Shown here in pieces: positions 1 to 6,949 of a stretch of 29,291 nucleotides of DNA. The position numbers were made by a program, and so were the translations under genes. This DNA is from Bacteroidales bacterium GP3 (lineage in GTDB: Bacteria; Bacteroidota; Bacteroidia; Bacteroidales; Muribaculaceae): NCBI GenBank assembly GCA_001701075.1, contig DAAK01000207.1:1-29291 (forward strand), given 5' to 3'. The notes under the pieces were generated by a model. The model was not told the DNA's origin. It ran no database searches and worked only from the letters and a program-made list of their open reading frames with translations. Position 1 is the stretch's first letter, and every line of letters begins with the position of its first letter.

Positions 1-2
1 AC

Positions 3-31
3 ATTTGCATCAAATATGCAAGTTTTTTTTT
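3..31 (+). terminator. Rho-independent terminator of an upstream gene outside the window
   Basis: The arms TTGCAT (5-10) and ATGCAA (16-21) are perfectly complementary around a 5-base loop. The stem extends by a G-T and an A-T pair and runs straight into nine T residues (23-31). This is a short stem with a U-tract on the plus strand, so it should end a plus-strand transcript entering from the left. In many Bacteroidales genomes ftsY lies downstream of the L28/L33 ribosomal protein genes, so those are a plausible but unseen source. Confidence 0.6.
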
Positions 32-52
32 ATAAAAATCATGACCTACTAA

Positions 53-286
53 TGCTTCAACACACATCTTGAAGGACTTGACCTATATTCTGGCACGGTT
101 TGATTGTTTGATAAATATGGTGTGCTGAGACAATTTCGGCGTGGTGAATGTTTCGTGCATTCAGGAGATGTCATGGAATATGTCGGGTGGACTGTTTCCG
201 GAGGCTTATACTACTGTGAGACCATTGCTCCTGCGCGAGATATTTTCCCATATGTTCCTATAATCTTTTCTCCATTCTTGGCATGA
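53..286 (+). pseudogene. Remnant of a Crp/Fnr family transcriptional regulator (cyclic nucleotide-binding domain fragment)
   Basis: From base 104 one frame reads a typical Crp/Fnr beta-barrel segment: KYGVLRQFRRGECFVHSGD, then VGWTVSGGLYY. This matches the family pattern of RRGE-F---G and --SGG--Y. In the same frame, 53-100 reads CFNTHLEGLDLYSGTV, which is broken by a TGA at 101-103. After YYCE the family similarity is lost and the frame closes at 284-286. The rest of the sensor domain and the whole helix-turn-helix domain are missing. The only start left after the stop is a TTG. A 60-residue fragment of this kind could not work as a regulator. The family match is my reading of motifs; the extent of the remnant is approximate. 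Confidence 0.6.
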
Positions 287-288
287 TA

Positions 289-320
289 TTTGTGTATTCC
301 AAGAAAAAACATTAATTTTG
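289..320 (+). promoter_or_regulatory. Bacteroidetes-type promoter of ftsY
   Basis: TTTG at 289-292, a 20-base spacer, and TAATTTTG at 313-320 match the -33/-7 pattern used by the primary sigma factor of Bacteroidetes. The ATG of ftsY follows 21 bases after the -7 element, giving a short leader. The -33 element overlaps the end of the regulator remnant, so that remnant is not part of this transcript. Confidence 0.75.
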
Positions 321-341
321 CAGTATTAAAAACCGAAACAT

Positions 342-1310
342 ATGGGATTTTTCAAAAAACTTTTTTCGAAGGAAAAGAAAGAACAGCTCGATTCCGGCCT
401 CGAAAAGACTAAAAAAGGAGTTTGGGATAAGATTGCTCGCGCGGTAGCTGGTAAATCTAAAGTTGACGATGAGGTGCTTGACAATCTTGAGGAAGTATTC
501 ATTACCTCTGATATGGGAGTAGACACTTCTCTTAAGATAATTGAAAGACTTGAGGAACGTGTAGCCCGCGATAAATACGTAAATTCTTCTGAACTCAACG
601 ATATCCTCTGCGAAGAAATCTCCCAGATGCTTGCCCGTCCCGACAAGGATCCTGAACTTGGTGATTTCGAAGTCCCTGAAGATAAAAAACCTTTCGTAAT
701 TATGGTGGTTGGCGTAAATGGCGTAGGAAAGACTACCACCATAGGCAAACTCGCCTATCAATATAAAGCTGCCGGAAATAAGGTCATCCTTGGAGCGGCC
801 GACACTTTCCGCGCTGCCGCTATCGAGCAACTCGACATCTGGGGAGAACGCGCTGACGTGCCCGTCATCAAACAGAAGATGGGCAGCGACCCTGCAGCTG
901 TAGCCTTCGACACTCTCAGCAGCGCAAAGGCTCAAGGTGCAGACGTTGTGATCATTGACACTGCCGGACGTCTTCACAACAAGAAAGGTCTTATGGATGA
1001 ACTTTCCAAAGTAAAGAAAGTGATGCAAAAAGTGGTTCCTGATGCTCCTCATGAAGTTCTCCTTGTTCTCGACGGAAGCACTGGGCAAAACGCCTACGAA
1101 CAGGCAAAACAGTTTGTTGCAGCCACTGAAGTCAACGCTCTCGCTGTCACAAAACTTGATGGCACTGCAAAAGGTGGTGTCGTAATAGGAATCAGCGACC
1201 AGTTTAACGTTCCTGTAAAATACATAGGAATAGGTGAGAAAATGGAAGACCTCCAGATATTCCACAGTGACGAATTCGTAAAATCCCTCTTCGGAAACGC
1301 TACAAAATAA
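342..1310 (+). CDS. ftsY: Signal recognition particle receptor FtsY
   Basis: FtsY is the membrane-associated GTPase that docks SRP-bound ribosomes at the Sec translocon for co-translational insertion of membrane proteins. The 322-residue protein has an N-terminal lysine-rich amphipathic start (MGFFKKLF), a helical N domain (about 20-105) and the G domain. Visible motifs are the P-loop GVNGVGKT (124-131), DTFRAAA (about 154-160), DTAGR (206-210) and TKLD (270-273). The acidic A domain of E. coli FtsY is absent, as is common outside proteobacteria. The ATG at 342 is supported by the promoter just upstream and by the conserved N-terminal pattern. Its TAA stop is the first unit of the TAACCC repeat array that separates it from rimO. 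Confidence 0.97.
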   Translation: MGFFKKLFSKEKKEQLDSGLEKTKKGVWDKIARAVAGKSKVDDEVLDNLEEVFITSDMGVDTSLKIIERLEERVARDKYVNSSELNDILCEEISQMLARPDKDPELGDFEVPEDKKPFVIMVVGVNGVGKTTTIGKLAYQYKAAGNKVILGAADTFRAAAIEQLDIWGERADVPVIKQKMGSDPAAVAFDTLSSAKAQGADVVIIDTAGRLHNKKGLMDELSKVKKVMQKVVPDAPHEVLLVLDGSTGQNAYEQAKQFVAATEVNALAVTKLDGTAKGGVVIGISDQFNVPVKYIGIGEKMEDLQIFHSDEFVKSLFGNATK

Positions 1311-1338
1311 CCCTATAACCTTATAACCCTATAACCCT
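1308..1338 (+). repeat. Tandem 8-mer array TAACCCTA between ftsY and rimO
   Basis: Four consecutive units (TAACCCTA, TAACCTTA, TAACCCTA, TAACCCT) fill the gap. The first three bases of unit one are the ftsY stop codon. A perfect hairpin follows directly. The same repeat type recurs at 16105-16142 and 16824-16852, each time followed by a related hairpin. Confidence 0.85.
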
Positions 1339-1360
1339 CAACTTTCGCTTGCGAAAGTTG
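1339..1360 (+). promoter_or_regulatory. GCTTGC-loop hairpin just upstream of rimO
   Basis: A perfect 10-bp inverted repeat, CAACTTTCGC / GCGAAAGTTG with a TT centre, ends 9 bases before the rimO ATG (1370). It is identical to the copy at 16143-16164 and covaries with the copy at 16853-16876. It lacks a U-tract and sits inside a likely operon, so a simple terminator is less likely than an RNA or DNA element acting on rimO expression. Function unknown. Confidence 0.7.
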
Positions 1361-1369
1361 AATTCGATT

Positions 1370-2674
1370 ATGAAAAAAGGCCTTATCGACGTCATTTCCC
1401 TTGGTTGCAGCAAGAACCTTATCGACAGCGAAAGACTCCTCCGTCGTTTGTCGGCAAAGGGTTATGATGTGCGTCATGATGCTGAGAATCCTAATGGTGA
1501 ATGGGTCGTTGTCAACACATGCGGTTTCATTCAAGATGCTAAGGAAGAGTCCATCGACCTTATCTTGCAACTGGGAAATCAAAAGAAACATAGAAAGATA
1601 GGCAAACTTGTCGTGATGGGGTGCTTGTCTCAAAGATATATGGACGATCTCAAGGCCGAAATCCCTGAAGTAGACACTTGGTATGGCAAATACGACTGGA
1701 AAGACTTCATAGAGCGTCTTCCCGATAGAAACAATATCCAAGCAGACAAGCCCAAAGACTGGGAACGGACCCTTACCACTCCCCCTCATAGCACTTATCT
1801 CAAAATCTCTGAAGGGTGCAACCGCTTTTGCGCCTTCTGTGCCATCCCTATCATCACAGGTCGCCACACATCTCGTCCTATTGAGGAAATCCTTGAGGAG
1901 ACAAAAGAACTCGTAGCTAACGGCGTCAAGGAATTCAACATCATTGCCCAAGACCTCAGTAGCTACGGCACAGATCTATATGGCCGTCACGCTCTTCCCG
2001 AACTTATCGACCGCATGGCGCAAATCGAAGGCGTGGAATGGATTCGCCTCCACTATGCATACCCATCTGACTTCCCTATGGAGCTACTCGACGTGATGGC
2101 TCGCCACGACAATGTCTGCAAATACATCGACATTGCGCTCCAACACATATCAGACAAGGTGCTTGATAACATGCACCGCCATATAAATGGGGAAGAAACC
2201 CGACAGCTCCTTGCTGAGATGCGTCGCAGAGTGCCCGATCTCAAGATTCGCACTACCCTCATGGTCGGATATCCAGGTGAAGGGGAAAAAGAGTTTGAAG
2301 AACTCCTTGAATTTGTAAAAGTGCAGCGTTTTGAGCGGATGGGTGCATTCGCCTACAGTGAGGAAGACGACACTTGGGCTGCCAAAAATCTTGACGACAA
2401 CATTCCGCAGGATGTCAAGCAGAAGCGCCTCGATCGTCTGATGGAACTACAGCAAGAGATTGCATATCAACGTAATCTTGAGATGATAGGTAAAACTGTC
2501 AAGGTCCTTGTAGACAGAGTTGAGGGTGACACCCGCATAGGCCGTACTCAATGGGACTCCCCTGAAGTAGACCCTGAGATATATGTTGAGGGCTCAGATG
2601 CAAATCCCGGAGATTTCATCAATGTTAAAATAACAAAAGCAGAACCTTTTGAATTATTCGGTGAATTGGTTTAA
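1370..2674 (+). CDS. rimO: Ribosomal protein uS12 methylthiotransferase RimO
   Basis: RimO is a radical SAM enzyme that adds a methylthio group to the conserved aspartate of ribosomal protein S12. Starting at the ATG at 1370 (MKKGLIDVISLGCSKN) the protein has 434 residues. The N-terminal MTTase domain carries three cluster cysteines, C13, C51 and C85. The radical SAM motif CNRFCAFC gives C150, C154 and C157. A C-terminal TRAM domain (about 370-434) ends the protein. An in-frame TTG at 1349 lies inside the hairpin arm and is unlikely to be used. The last bases overlap the start of the isochorismate synthase gene, suggesting translational coupling. The LGCSKN--DSE signature separates RimO from MiaB. 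Confidence 0.95.
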   Translation: MKKGLIDVISLGCSKNLIDSERLLRRLSAKGYDVRHDAENPNGEWVVVNTCGFIQDAKEESIDLILQLGNQKKHRKIGKLVVMGCLSQRYMDDLKAEIPEVDTWYGKYDWKDFIERLPDRNNIQADKPKDWERTLTTPPHSTYLKISEGCNRFCAFCAIPIITGRHTSRPIEEILEETKELVANGVKEFNIIAQDLSSYGTDLYGRHALPELIDRMAQIEGVEWIRLHYAYPSDFPMELLDVMARHDNVCKYIDIALQHISDKVLDNMHRHINGEETRQLLAEMRRRVPDLKIRTTLMVGYPGEGEKEFEELLEFVKVQRFERMGAFAYSEEDDTWAAKNLDDNIPQDVKQKRLDRLMELQQEIAYQRNLEMIGKTVKVLVDRVEGDTRIGRTQWDSPEVDPEIYVEGSDANPGDFINVKITKAEPFELFGELV

Positions 2675-3659
2675 GTATAGACTCCCAAATTCCACTGAAA
2701 TTGTCAGCGGAGCATCCGAATCTCTAATAGATGGACTCGGAAAAGGCTTCGTAGTCGCCCGATTTTTGAATCCCGCTGAAGCTCTCATCACAATCCCAGC
2801 CGAATTTATTCCAGAAATCAAAGATATAAAGGCGCTCCCTTCAGTTTTACCACCTGCGACTCCCCAAAACGAATATTTCCATGAAATAGAGGCAATCAAG
2901 GCTTACTTAAATGGAAGGCGAGGGAAAACAGTAGCTGCAAGAATCATAAAAGTAGATGCTATAATAGACATCGATTCTACTTTCAACTCCCTATGCTCCG
3001 TTTACCCTGATGCTTTCGTCTTTGCCTTCTCTACTTCCAAAACCGGAACCTGGATTGGATCTTCCCCTGAACTGCTTCTTCGTAAGGAGGGTGATTTTCT
3101 CTCTGCAATGGCTCTTGCCGGCACTCGTCCAAGTTCTGATGTGGATGAAAAGTGGGATGAAAAGAATCTTGACGAGCAGGCTATGGTTACCGAATTCATC
3201 ATCCGTGTCCTCACACAACACTGTGGCATGGTCAGCGCAGGAAAGACTTTCACGAAAAAAGCAGGACCAATCGAGCATATATGCACTCCAATATCAGCCT
3301 TCATGTCTCAAACTGATCTTGCTGATGAATATGAGGAAAGTTATAGCACCCGACTGCGGAAACTTCTGATAGAACTCTCCCCCACACCCGCTTTATGTGG
3401 TTCTGACCGATTGCAATCCCTTGAATTAATCGAAAAGTACGAGAAATTCCCACGGGAACTCTATGGTGGATTTTGCGGACCGAACGACATAGAAGGCATC
3501 ACTGCTTTTTTCGTAAACCTTAGATCTTCAAAAGTGTCGACAGATGCAGTGGCTGTCTACGTTGGAGGTGGTATCACCCCTCTTTCTAACCCTGAAGATG
3601 AATGGAACGAGACTGAAATGAAATCAAAAACTATTATAAACAACCTAAAAACTTCATAA
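2661..3659 (+). CDS. menF: Isochorismate synthase (MenF/EntC family, chorismate-binding enzyme)
   Basis: The enzyme converts chorismate to isochorismate, the entry step of menaquinone synthesis (or of catecholate siderophores). Family motifs seen are GSSPELLLRKEG, ALAGTRP, the Leu/Asp/Glu-rich helix after WDEKNLDEQ, GPIEHICTPIS, LSPTPALCG, FPRELYGGFCGP and the C-terminal VGGGITPLSNPEDEWNETE-K. The start is uncertain: GTG at 2661 gives a 14-bp overlap with rimO, while TTG at 2649 gives a 26-bp overlap. Both place the start inside rimO. The gene is followed after one base by the M13 peptidase gene. No menD, menH or menC is next to it, which is unusual because Bacteroidales often cluster these genes. 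In a gut Bacteroidales, menaquinone synthesis is the most likely role. Confidence 0.88.
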   Translation: MNWFKYRLPNSTEIVSGASESLIDGLGKGFVVARFLNPAEALITIPAEFIPEIKDIKALPSVLPPATPQNEYFHEIEAIKAYLNGRRGKTVAARIIKVDAIIDIDSTFNSLCSVYPDAFVFAFSTSKTGTWIGSSPELLLRKEGDFLSAMALAGTRPSSDVDEKWDEKNLDEQAMVTEFIIRVLTQHCGMVSAGKTFTKKAGPIEHICTPISAFMSQTDLADEYEESYSTRLRKLLIELSPTPALCGSDRLQSLELIEKYEKFPRELYGGFCGPNDIEGITAFFVNLRSSKVSTDAVAVYVGGGITPLSNPEDEWNETEMKSKTIINNLKTS

Positions 3660-3660
3660 A

Positions 3661-5700
3661 ATGAGACTTAGAAATTTTCTCATGCTTTTCGCTTCGGCTG
3701 CCGTTTGCACTGGCATGCATGCCGAACATCTGAAGAGCCTCGATCCGAAAGGTATCGACCCAAACACACCGGCTTCTGCCGACTTTTACAAGCACGTCAA
3801 TAAAGGCTGGATGGATTCCCATCCACTCACTCCAGAGTATTCACGCTACGGAGCCTTCAACATTCTCAATGATTCCAGCAACAACCGTGTGCGCCGCATC
3901 GTGACTGGTCTTGCTGCTACTAATCCTCAACCGGGTACAAATGCATATAAAGTAGCCACTTTATATGAACAGGGAATGGATTCCATTCGCCGCAACAAAC
4001 TCGGCGCAGAACCTATCAAACCGGCTATTTCTAAGATTGAAGGAACCCAGCATGACGGTATGACCGACCTTATGCTCTGGATGCATAAGTATTATAGCAG
4101 CCCTCTTTTCAACGGAGGTCCGCAGGAAGACCTTGCCAACTCCCAGGTTTATGCTATGTATCTCGGAAGCAATAGCCTTGGACTCGGTGACCGCGACTAT
4201 TATCTGCTAAATGACAAGCGCAATAAAGAAGTGAGAGAAGCTTATCAGAAGTTGATTGAGAAGTACATGACTCTCGCAGGCTATTCTAAGAAGGATGCAA
4301 AGCGTATCGTAAAGAATGTGATGAAGATTGAGACTGCTCTTGCCGACTCAGCTCTCACTCGCGAGGAAAGCCGAAACATCCCGGCTCTCTACAATCCATA
4401 CAGCTATGATGATGTAAAAGCTACATGGAGCAATCTGCCCCTCGACCGATTCTTTATCGAAACAATGAATATCGAGGCTCCGGAGACTATTATTGTCACA
4501 GAACCTCGCTCATTGAATGCTGCCAACAAACTTGCTGCCGAACTTACTGACCGTGAGCTCAAAGACTATTATGCATGGCTCGTAGTAAATGACTACGCTT
4601 CATTCCTGAGTGATGCTTTTGCTGATGCTGGTTTTGAATTCAGTAAAGTGATGAGCGGTGTGCAGCAGCAACGTCCACGCTGGAAAAAGGCTCTTGGAGT
4701 TACAGAAGGCTATCTTGGCGAAGCAATCGGAGAACTTTATGTAGAAAAATATTTCCCTGAGAGCTCTAAGACTTATATGATCGACCTTGTTGAGAATCTC
4801 CGTAATGCTCTTGGCAAACATATCATCAATCTTGAATGGATGAGCGATGACACTAAGGTGCAGGCTCTTAAGAAACTCAACAAATTCACTGTCAAGATCG
4901 GATACCCTGACAAATGGAAAGATTATTCAGAACTTGAGATTGATCCCAATCTTAGCTATGCTGAGAATATCCAGAATGCAAGAATGTGGGCTCAGAATGA
5001 GTATCTTAAGAAATGGGGAAAACCTGTCGACCGCACTGAATGGGGAATGACTCCTCAGACTGTCAATGCTTACTATAATCCTCTCAACAATGAAATCGTC
5101 TTCCCAGCCGGCATCCTTCAGGCTCCTTTCTTTGATGCAGAATCAAGCGACGCTGAGAATTATGGTGGTATCGGCGTTGTGATAGGTCATGAAATGACTC
5201 ACGGATTCGACGACCAGGGACGCAATTTTGACTCTAACGGAAATATGGCAAACTGGTGGCTGCCGGAAGATGCCGAGGCATTCGGAAAATTGACACAAGG
5301 ACTTGTTGACCAATTTAATGCTGTTGAGATTCTTCCTGGTCTTAACGCAAATGGTGTCTACACTCTTGGTGAGAATATTGCCGACCAAGGTGGTCTTCGT
5401 GTTGCCATGACTGCATTCCTTGACAGCCAGAAGAAAAAAGGCGTGGATGTCAATAGTGAAGCTGCTTTAATTGAGGGTCTTACCCCGGAACAGGTGTTCT
5501 ATCTTAACTATGCTAACCTCTGGGCTCAGAACATCCGTGAGGCTGAAATGCGCAACCTTACTACCGGCGACGTTCACTCTCTTGGCGAAAACCGCGTGAA
5601 TGTCACCCTCAAGAATATCGAGCCCTTCTTCAAGGCATTCGGAATAAAGGAAGGCGACAAGATGTTCCGTCCTGCTTCGGAGCGTGTCATCATCTGGTGA
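3661..5700 (+). CDS. Secreted M13 family zinc metallopeptidase (PepO/neprilysin-like)
   Basis: This is a zinc endopeptidase of the neprilysin/PepO family. The N-terminus MRLRNFLMLFASAAVCTGMHA is a typical signal peptide, so the 679-residue protein is exported, probably to the periplasm. The conserved substrate-binding NAYYNP lies near residue 469. The zinc motif HEMTH is at 510-514, followed by GFDDQGR. The third ligand motif ENIAD begins at E571. The C-terminus shows the family region PFFKAFGIKEGDKMFRP. The length is normal for the family. The gene starts one base after the isochorismate synthase stop and is probably cotranscribed, although no functional link is evident. Substrates are likely short peptides. 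Confidence 0.95.
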   Translation: MRLRNFLMLFASAAVCTGMHAEHLKSLDPKGIDPNTPASADFYKHVNKGWMDSHPLTPEYSRYGAFNILNDSSNNRVRRIVTGLAATNPQPGTNAYKVATLYEQGMDSIRRNKLGAEPIKPAISKIEGTQHDGMTDLMLWMHKYYSSPLFNGGPQEDLANSQVYAMYLGSNSLGLGDRDYYLLNDKRNKEVREAYQKLIEKYMTLAGYSKKDAKRIVKNVMKIETALADSALTREESRNIPALYNPYSYDDVKATWSNLPLDRFFIETMNIEAPETIIVTEPRSLNAANKLAAELTDRELKDYYAWLVVNDYASFLSDAFADAGFEFSKVMSGVQQQRPRWKKALGVTEGYLGEAIGELYVEKYFPESSKTYMIDLVENLRNALGKHIINLEWMSDDTKVQALKKLNKFTVKIGYPDKWKDYSELEIDPNLSYAENIQNARMWAQNEYLKKWGKPVDRTEWGMTPQTVNAYYNPLNNEIVFPAGILQAPFFDAESSDAENYGGIGVVIGHEMTHGFDDQGRNFDSNGNMANWWLPEDAEAFGKLTQGLVDQFNAVEILPGLNANGVYTLGENIADQGGLRVAMTAFLDSQKKKGVDVNSEAALIEGLTPEQVFYLNYANLWAQNIREAEMRNLTTGDVHSLGENRVNVTLKNIEPFFKAFGIKEGDKMFRPASERVIIW

Positions 5701-5728
5701 TATTGTTTAAACTTTTTTCTTTTTCATG

Positions 5729-5759
5729 TTGCTATAATCGAAAATATTGATTAATTTTG
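5729..5759 (+). promoter_or_regulatory. Promoter of prs
   Basis: TTG at 5729-5731 (GTTG rather than TTTG), a 20-base spacer, and TAATTTTG at 5752-5759 match the Bacteroidetes promoter pattern. The predicted transcript start, a few bases after 5759, leaves a leader of about 40 nt. That leader holds a 13-codon open frame. Confidence 0.7.
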
Positions 5760-5768
5760 CACTGAAAA

Positions 5769-5810
5769 ATGAGACGCTCCATATGGGGCAATAAACATAC
5801 AGCTATATGA
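5769..5810 (+). CDS. Candidate 13-codon upstream leader ORF overlapping the prs start
   Basis: ATG at 5769 opens a frame reading MRRSIWGNKHTAI and stops at TGA 5808-5810. That TGA overlaps the prs ATG (5807-5809) as ATGA. Its own ATG lies only about 5 nt after the predicted transcript start. The ATGA overlap is typical of translationally coupled genes. A chance frame this short cannot be excluded. Confidence 0.3.
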   Translation: MRRSIWGNKHTAI

Positions 5811-6754
5811 GCAATACTCTTCCGCCTATTAAAGTTTTCGCAGGAACAAAAAGCCACTATCTTGGCGAAGGCATCTGCAAGGATCTGGGCATTGAACTCG
5901 GCAAGATGAACATTGAGCATTTCGCCGATGGAGAATTTGAAGTTTGCTTCGACGAATCCATTCGTGGTGCCGAAGTATATCTTGTGCAGTCTACATTCCC
6001 TAACTCCGACAATCTGATGGAGCTTCTCCTGATGATCGATGCCGCCAAACGTGCTTCTGCAGCAAGCATCAACGCTGTTATCCCCTATTTCGGATGGGCT
6101 CGTCAGGACCGTAAAGACAAGCCGCGCGTTTCGATTGCAGCAAAACTTGTTGCCGATCTCCTTAGCGTCGCTGGCATTGACCGTCTGTTGACAATGGACC
6201 TACATGCTGATCAGATTCAGGGTTTCTTCAATGTTCCTGTCGATCATCTTTATGCTTCATCTGTGTTCATTCCTTACATTGAAAGCCTTCACCTTGAGAA
6301 TATGGTGATTGCCTCTCCTGATGTTGGCGGTGCAAAGCGTGCCAATTCTTATGCAAAATACTTCGATGTGCCTCTCGTGCTTTGCCATAAGCAGCGTGCT
6401 AAGGCCAACGTCGTTGCTAAGATGCAGGTTATTGGTGACGTCAAAGGAAAGAATGTGGTGCTTGTCGACGACATTGCTGATACAGCTGGCACTATCACAA
6501 AGGCTGCTGACCTGATGCTGGCCGATGGTGCAAATTCCGTACGTGCTCTCATCACCCACCCCGTGATGAGTGATCCGGCTACTGAGCGTATACTTGCAAG
6601 CGGACTTACAGAAATCATCTTCACTGACTCGATTCCTTACGGTAAGGAAAATCCGAAAGCTACAATCCTGACAGTGACTAAGCTTTTTGCAGATACTATC
6701 CGCCGCATCCACAATAATCAGTCTATCTCCAGCCAATACCTCTTTAAGCCCTAA
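5807..6754 (+). CDS. prs: Ribose-phosphate pyrophosphokinase (PRPP synthetase)
   Basis: Prs makes 5-phosphoribosyl 1-diphosphate from ribose 5-phosphate and ATP in the cytoplasm, feeding purine, pyrimidine, NAD, histidine and tryptophan synthesis. The 315-residue protein has the family hallmarks: FADGEFEV near residue 40, YFGWARQDRKDKPR in the catalytic flexible region, MDLHADQIQGFF, the PRPP-binding loop VVLVDDIADTAGT (about 217-229, with D221 and D222), and THPV. The length is normal. The stop codon TAA provides the first bases of a perfect heptad array, and a strong bidirectional terminator follows. Confidence 0.97.
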   Translation: MSNTLPPIKVFAGTKSHYLGEGICKDLGIELGKMNIEHFADGEFEVCFDESIRGAEVYLVQSTFPNSDNLMELLLMIDAAKRASAASINAVIPYFGWARQDRKDKPRVSIAAKLVADLLSVAGIDRLLTMDLHADQIQGFFNVPVDHLYASSVFIPYIESLHLENMVIASPDVGGAKRANSYAKYFDVPLVLCHKQRAKANVVAKMQVIGDVKGKNVVLVDDIADTAGTITKAADLMLADGANSVRALITHPVMSDPATERILASGLTEIIFTDSIPYGKENPKATILTVTKLFADTIRRIHNNQSISSQYLFKP

Positions 6755-6808
6755 AGAGTAAAGTCTAAAGATTAAATATTAAAGATTAAATATTAAATAT
6801 TAAATATT
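6753..6808 (+). repeat. Heptad array AAAKATT downstream of prs
   Basis: Eight consecutive 7-mers without any phase slip: AAAGAGT, AAAGTCT, AAAGATT, AAATATT, AAAGATT, then AAATATT three times. The first unit starts on the second base of the prs TAA stop. The last unit abuts the terminator stem at 6809. Confidence 0.9.
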
Positions 6809-6837
6809 AAACCCGGCTCTTTTGTTGAGTCGGGTTT
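6809..6837. terminator. Bidirectional intrinsic terminator between convergent prs and GH13 genes
   Basis: AAACCCGGCTC and GAGTCGGGTTT pair across a TTTTGTT loop, with one G-T wobble. The A and T runs at the stem base give a U-tract on both strands. It lies between convergent genes, as expected. Confidence 0.85.
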
Positions 6838-6858
6838 ATCATTATTATCTGAATAGTT

Positions 6859-6949
6859 GATCCTTGATCGTTTATCGTTAATCCTTGATCGTTTATCGTT
6901 AATCCTTGATCGTTTATCGTTAATCGTTAATCGTTGATCCTTGATCGTT
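6859..6949. repeat. Heptad array NATCNTT downstream of the GH13 gene
   Basis: Thirteen consecutive 7-mers in perfect phase (GATCCTT, GATCGTT, TATCGTT, AATCCTT and so on). On the minus strand the unit is AANGATN. The first minus-strand unit begins on the second base of the GH13 gene's TAA stop (6950-6948). It contains a repeated 21-base superunit (GATCGTT TATCGTT AATCCTT), showing duplication of three units at a time. Confidence 0.92.

Noticed and set aside
312..1265. A 317-codon open frame on the minus strand opposite ftsY
   Set aside because: It is a mirror of strong ftsY coding on the plus strand, is rich in Phe and Ser, shows no domain and has no promoter.
1308..1338. Telomere-like or eukaryotic contaminant sequence (TAACCCTA units)
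   Set aside because: The unit resembles telomeric repeats, but the arrays have only four or five units, mix 7-mers and 8-mers, and lie between clear bacterial genes at three separate places.
6809..6837. A mobile palindromic element rather than a terminator
   Set aside because: Position between convergent stops and A/T runs at the stem base fit a bidirectional terminator; no second copy is seen in the window.
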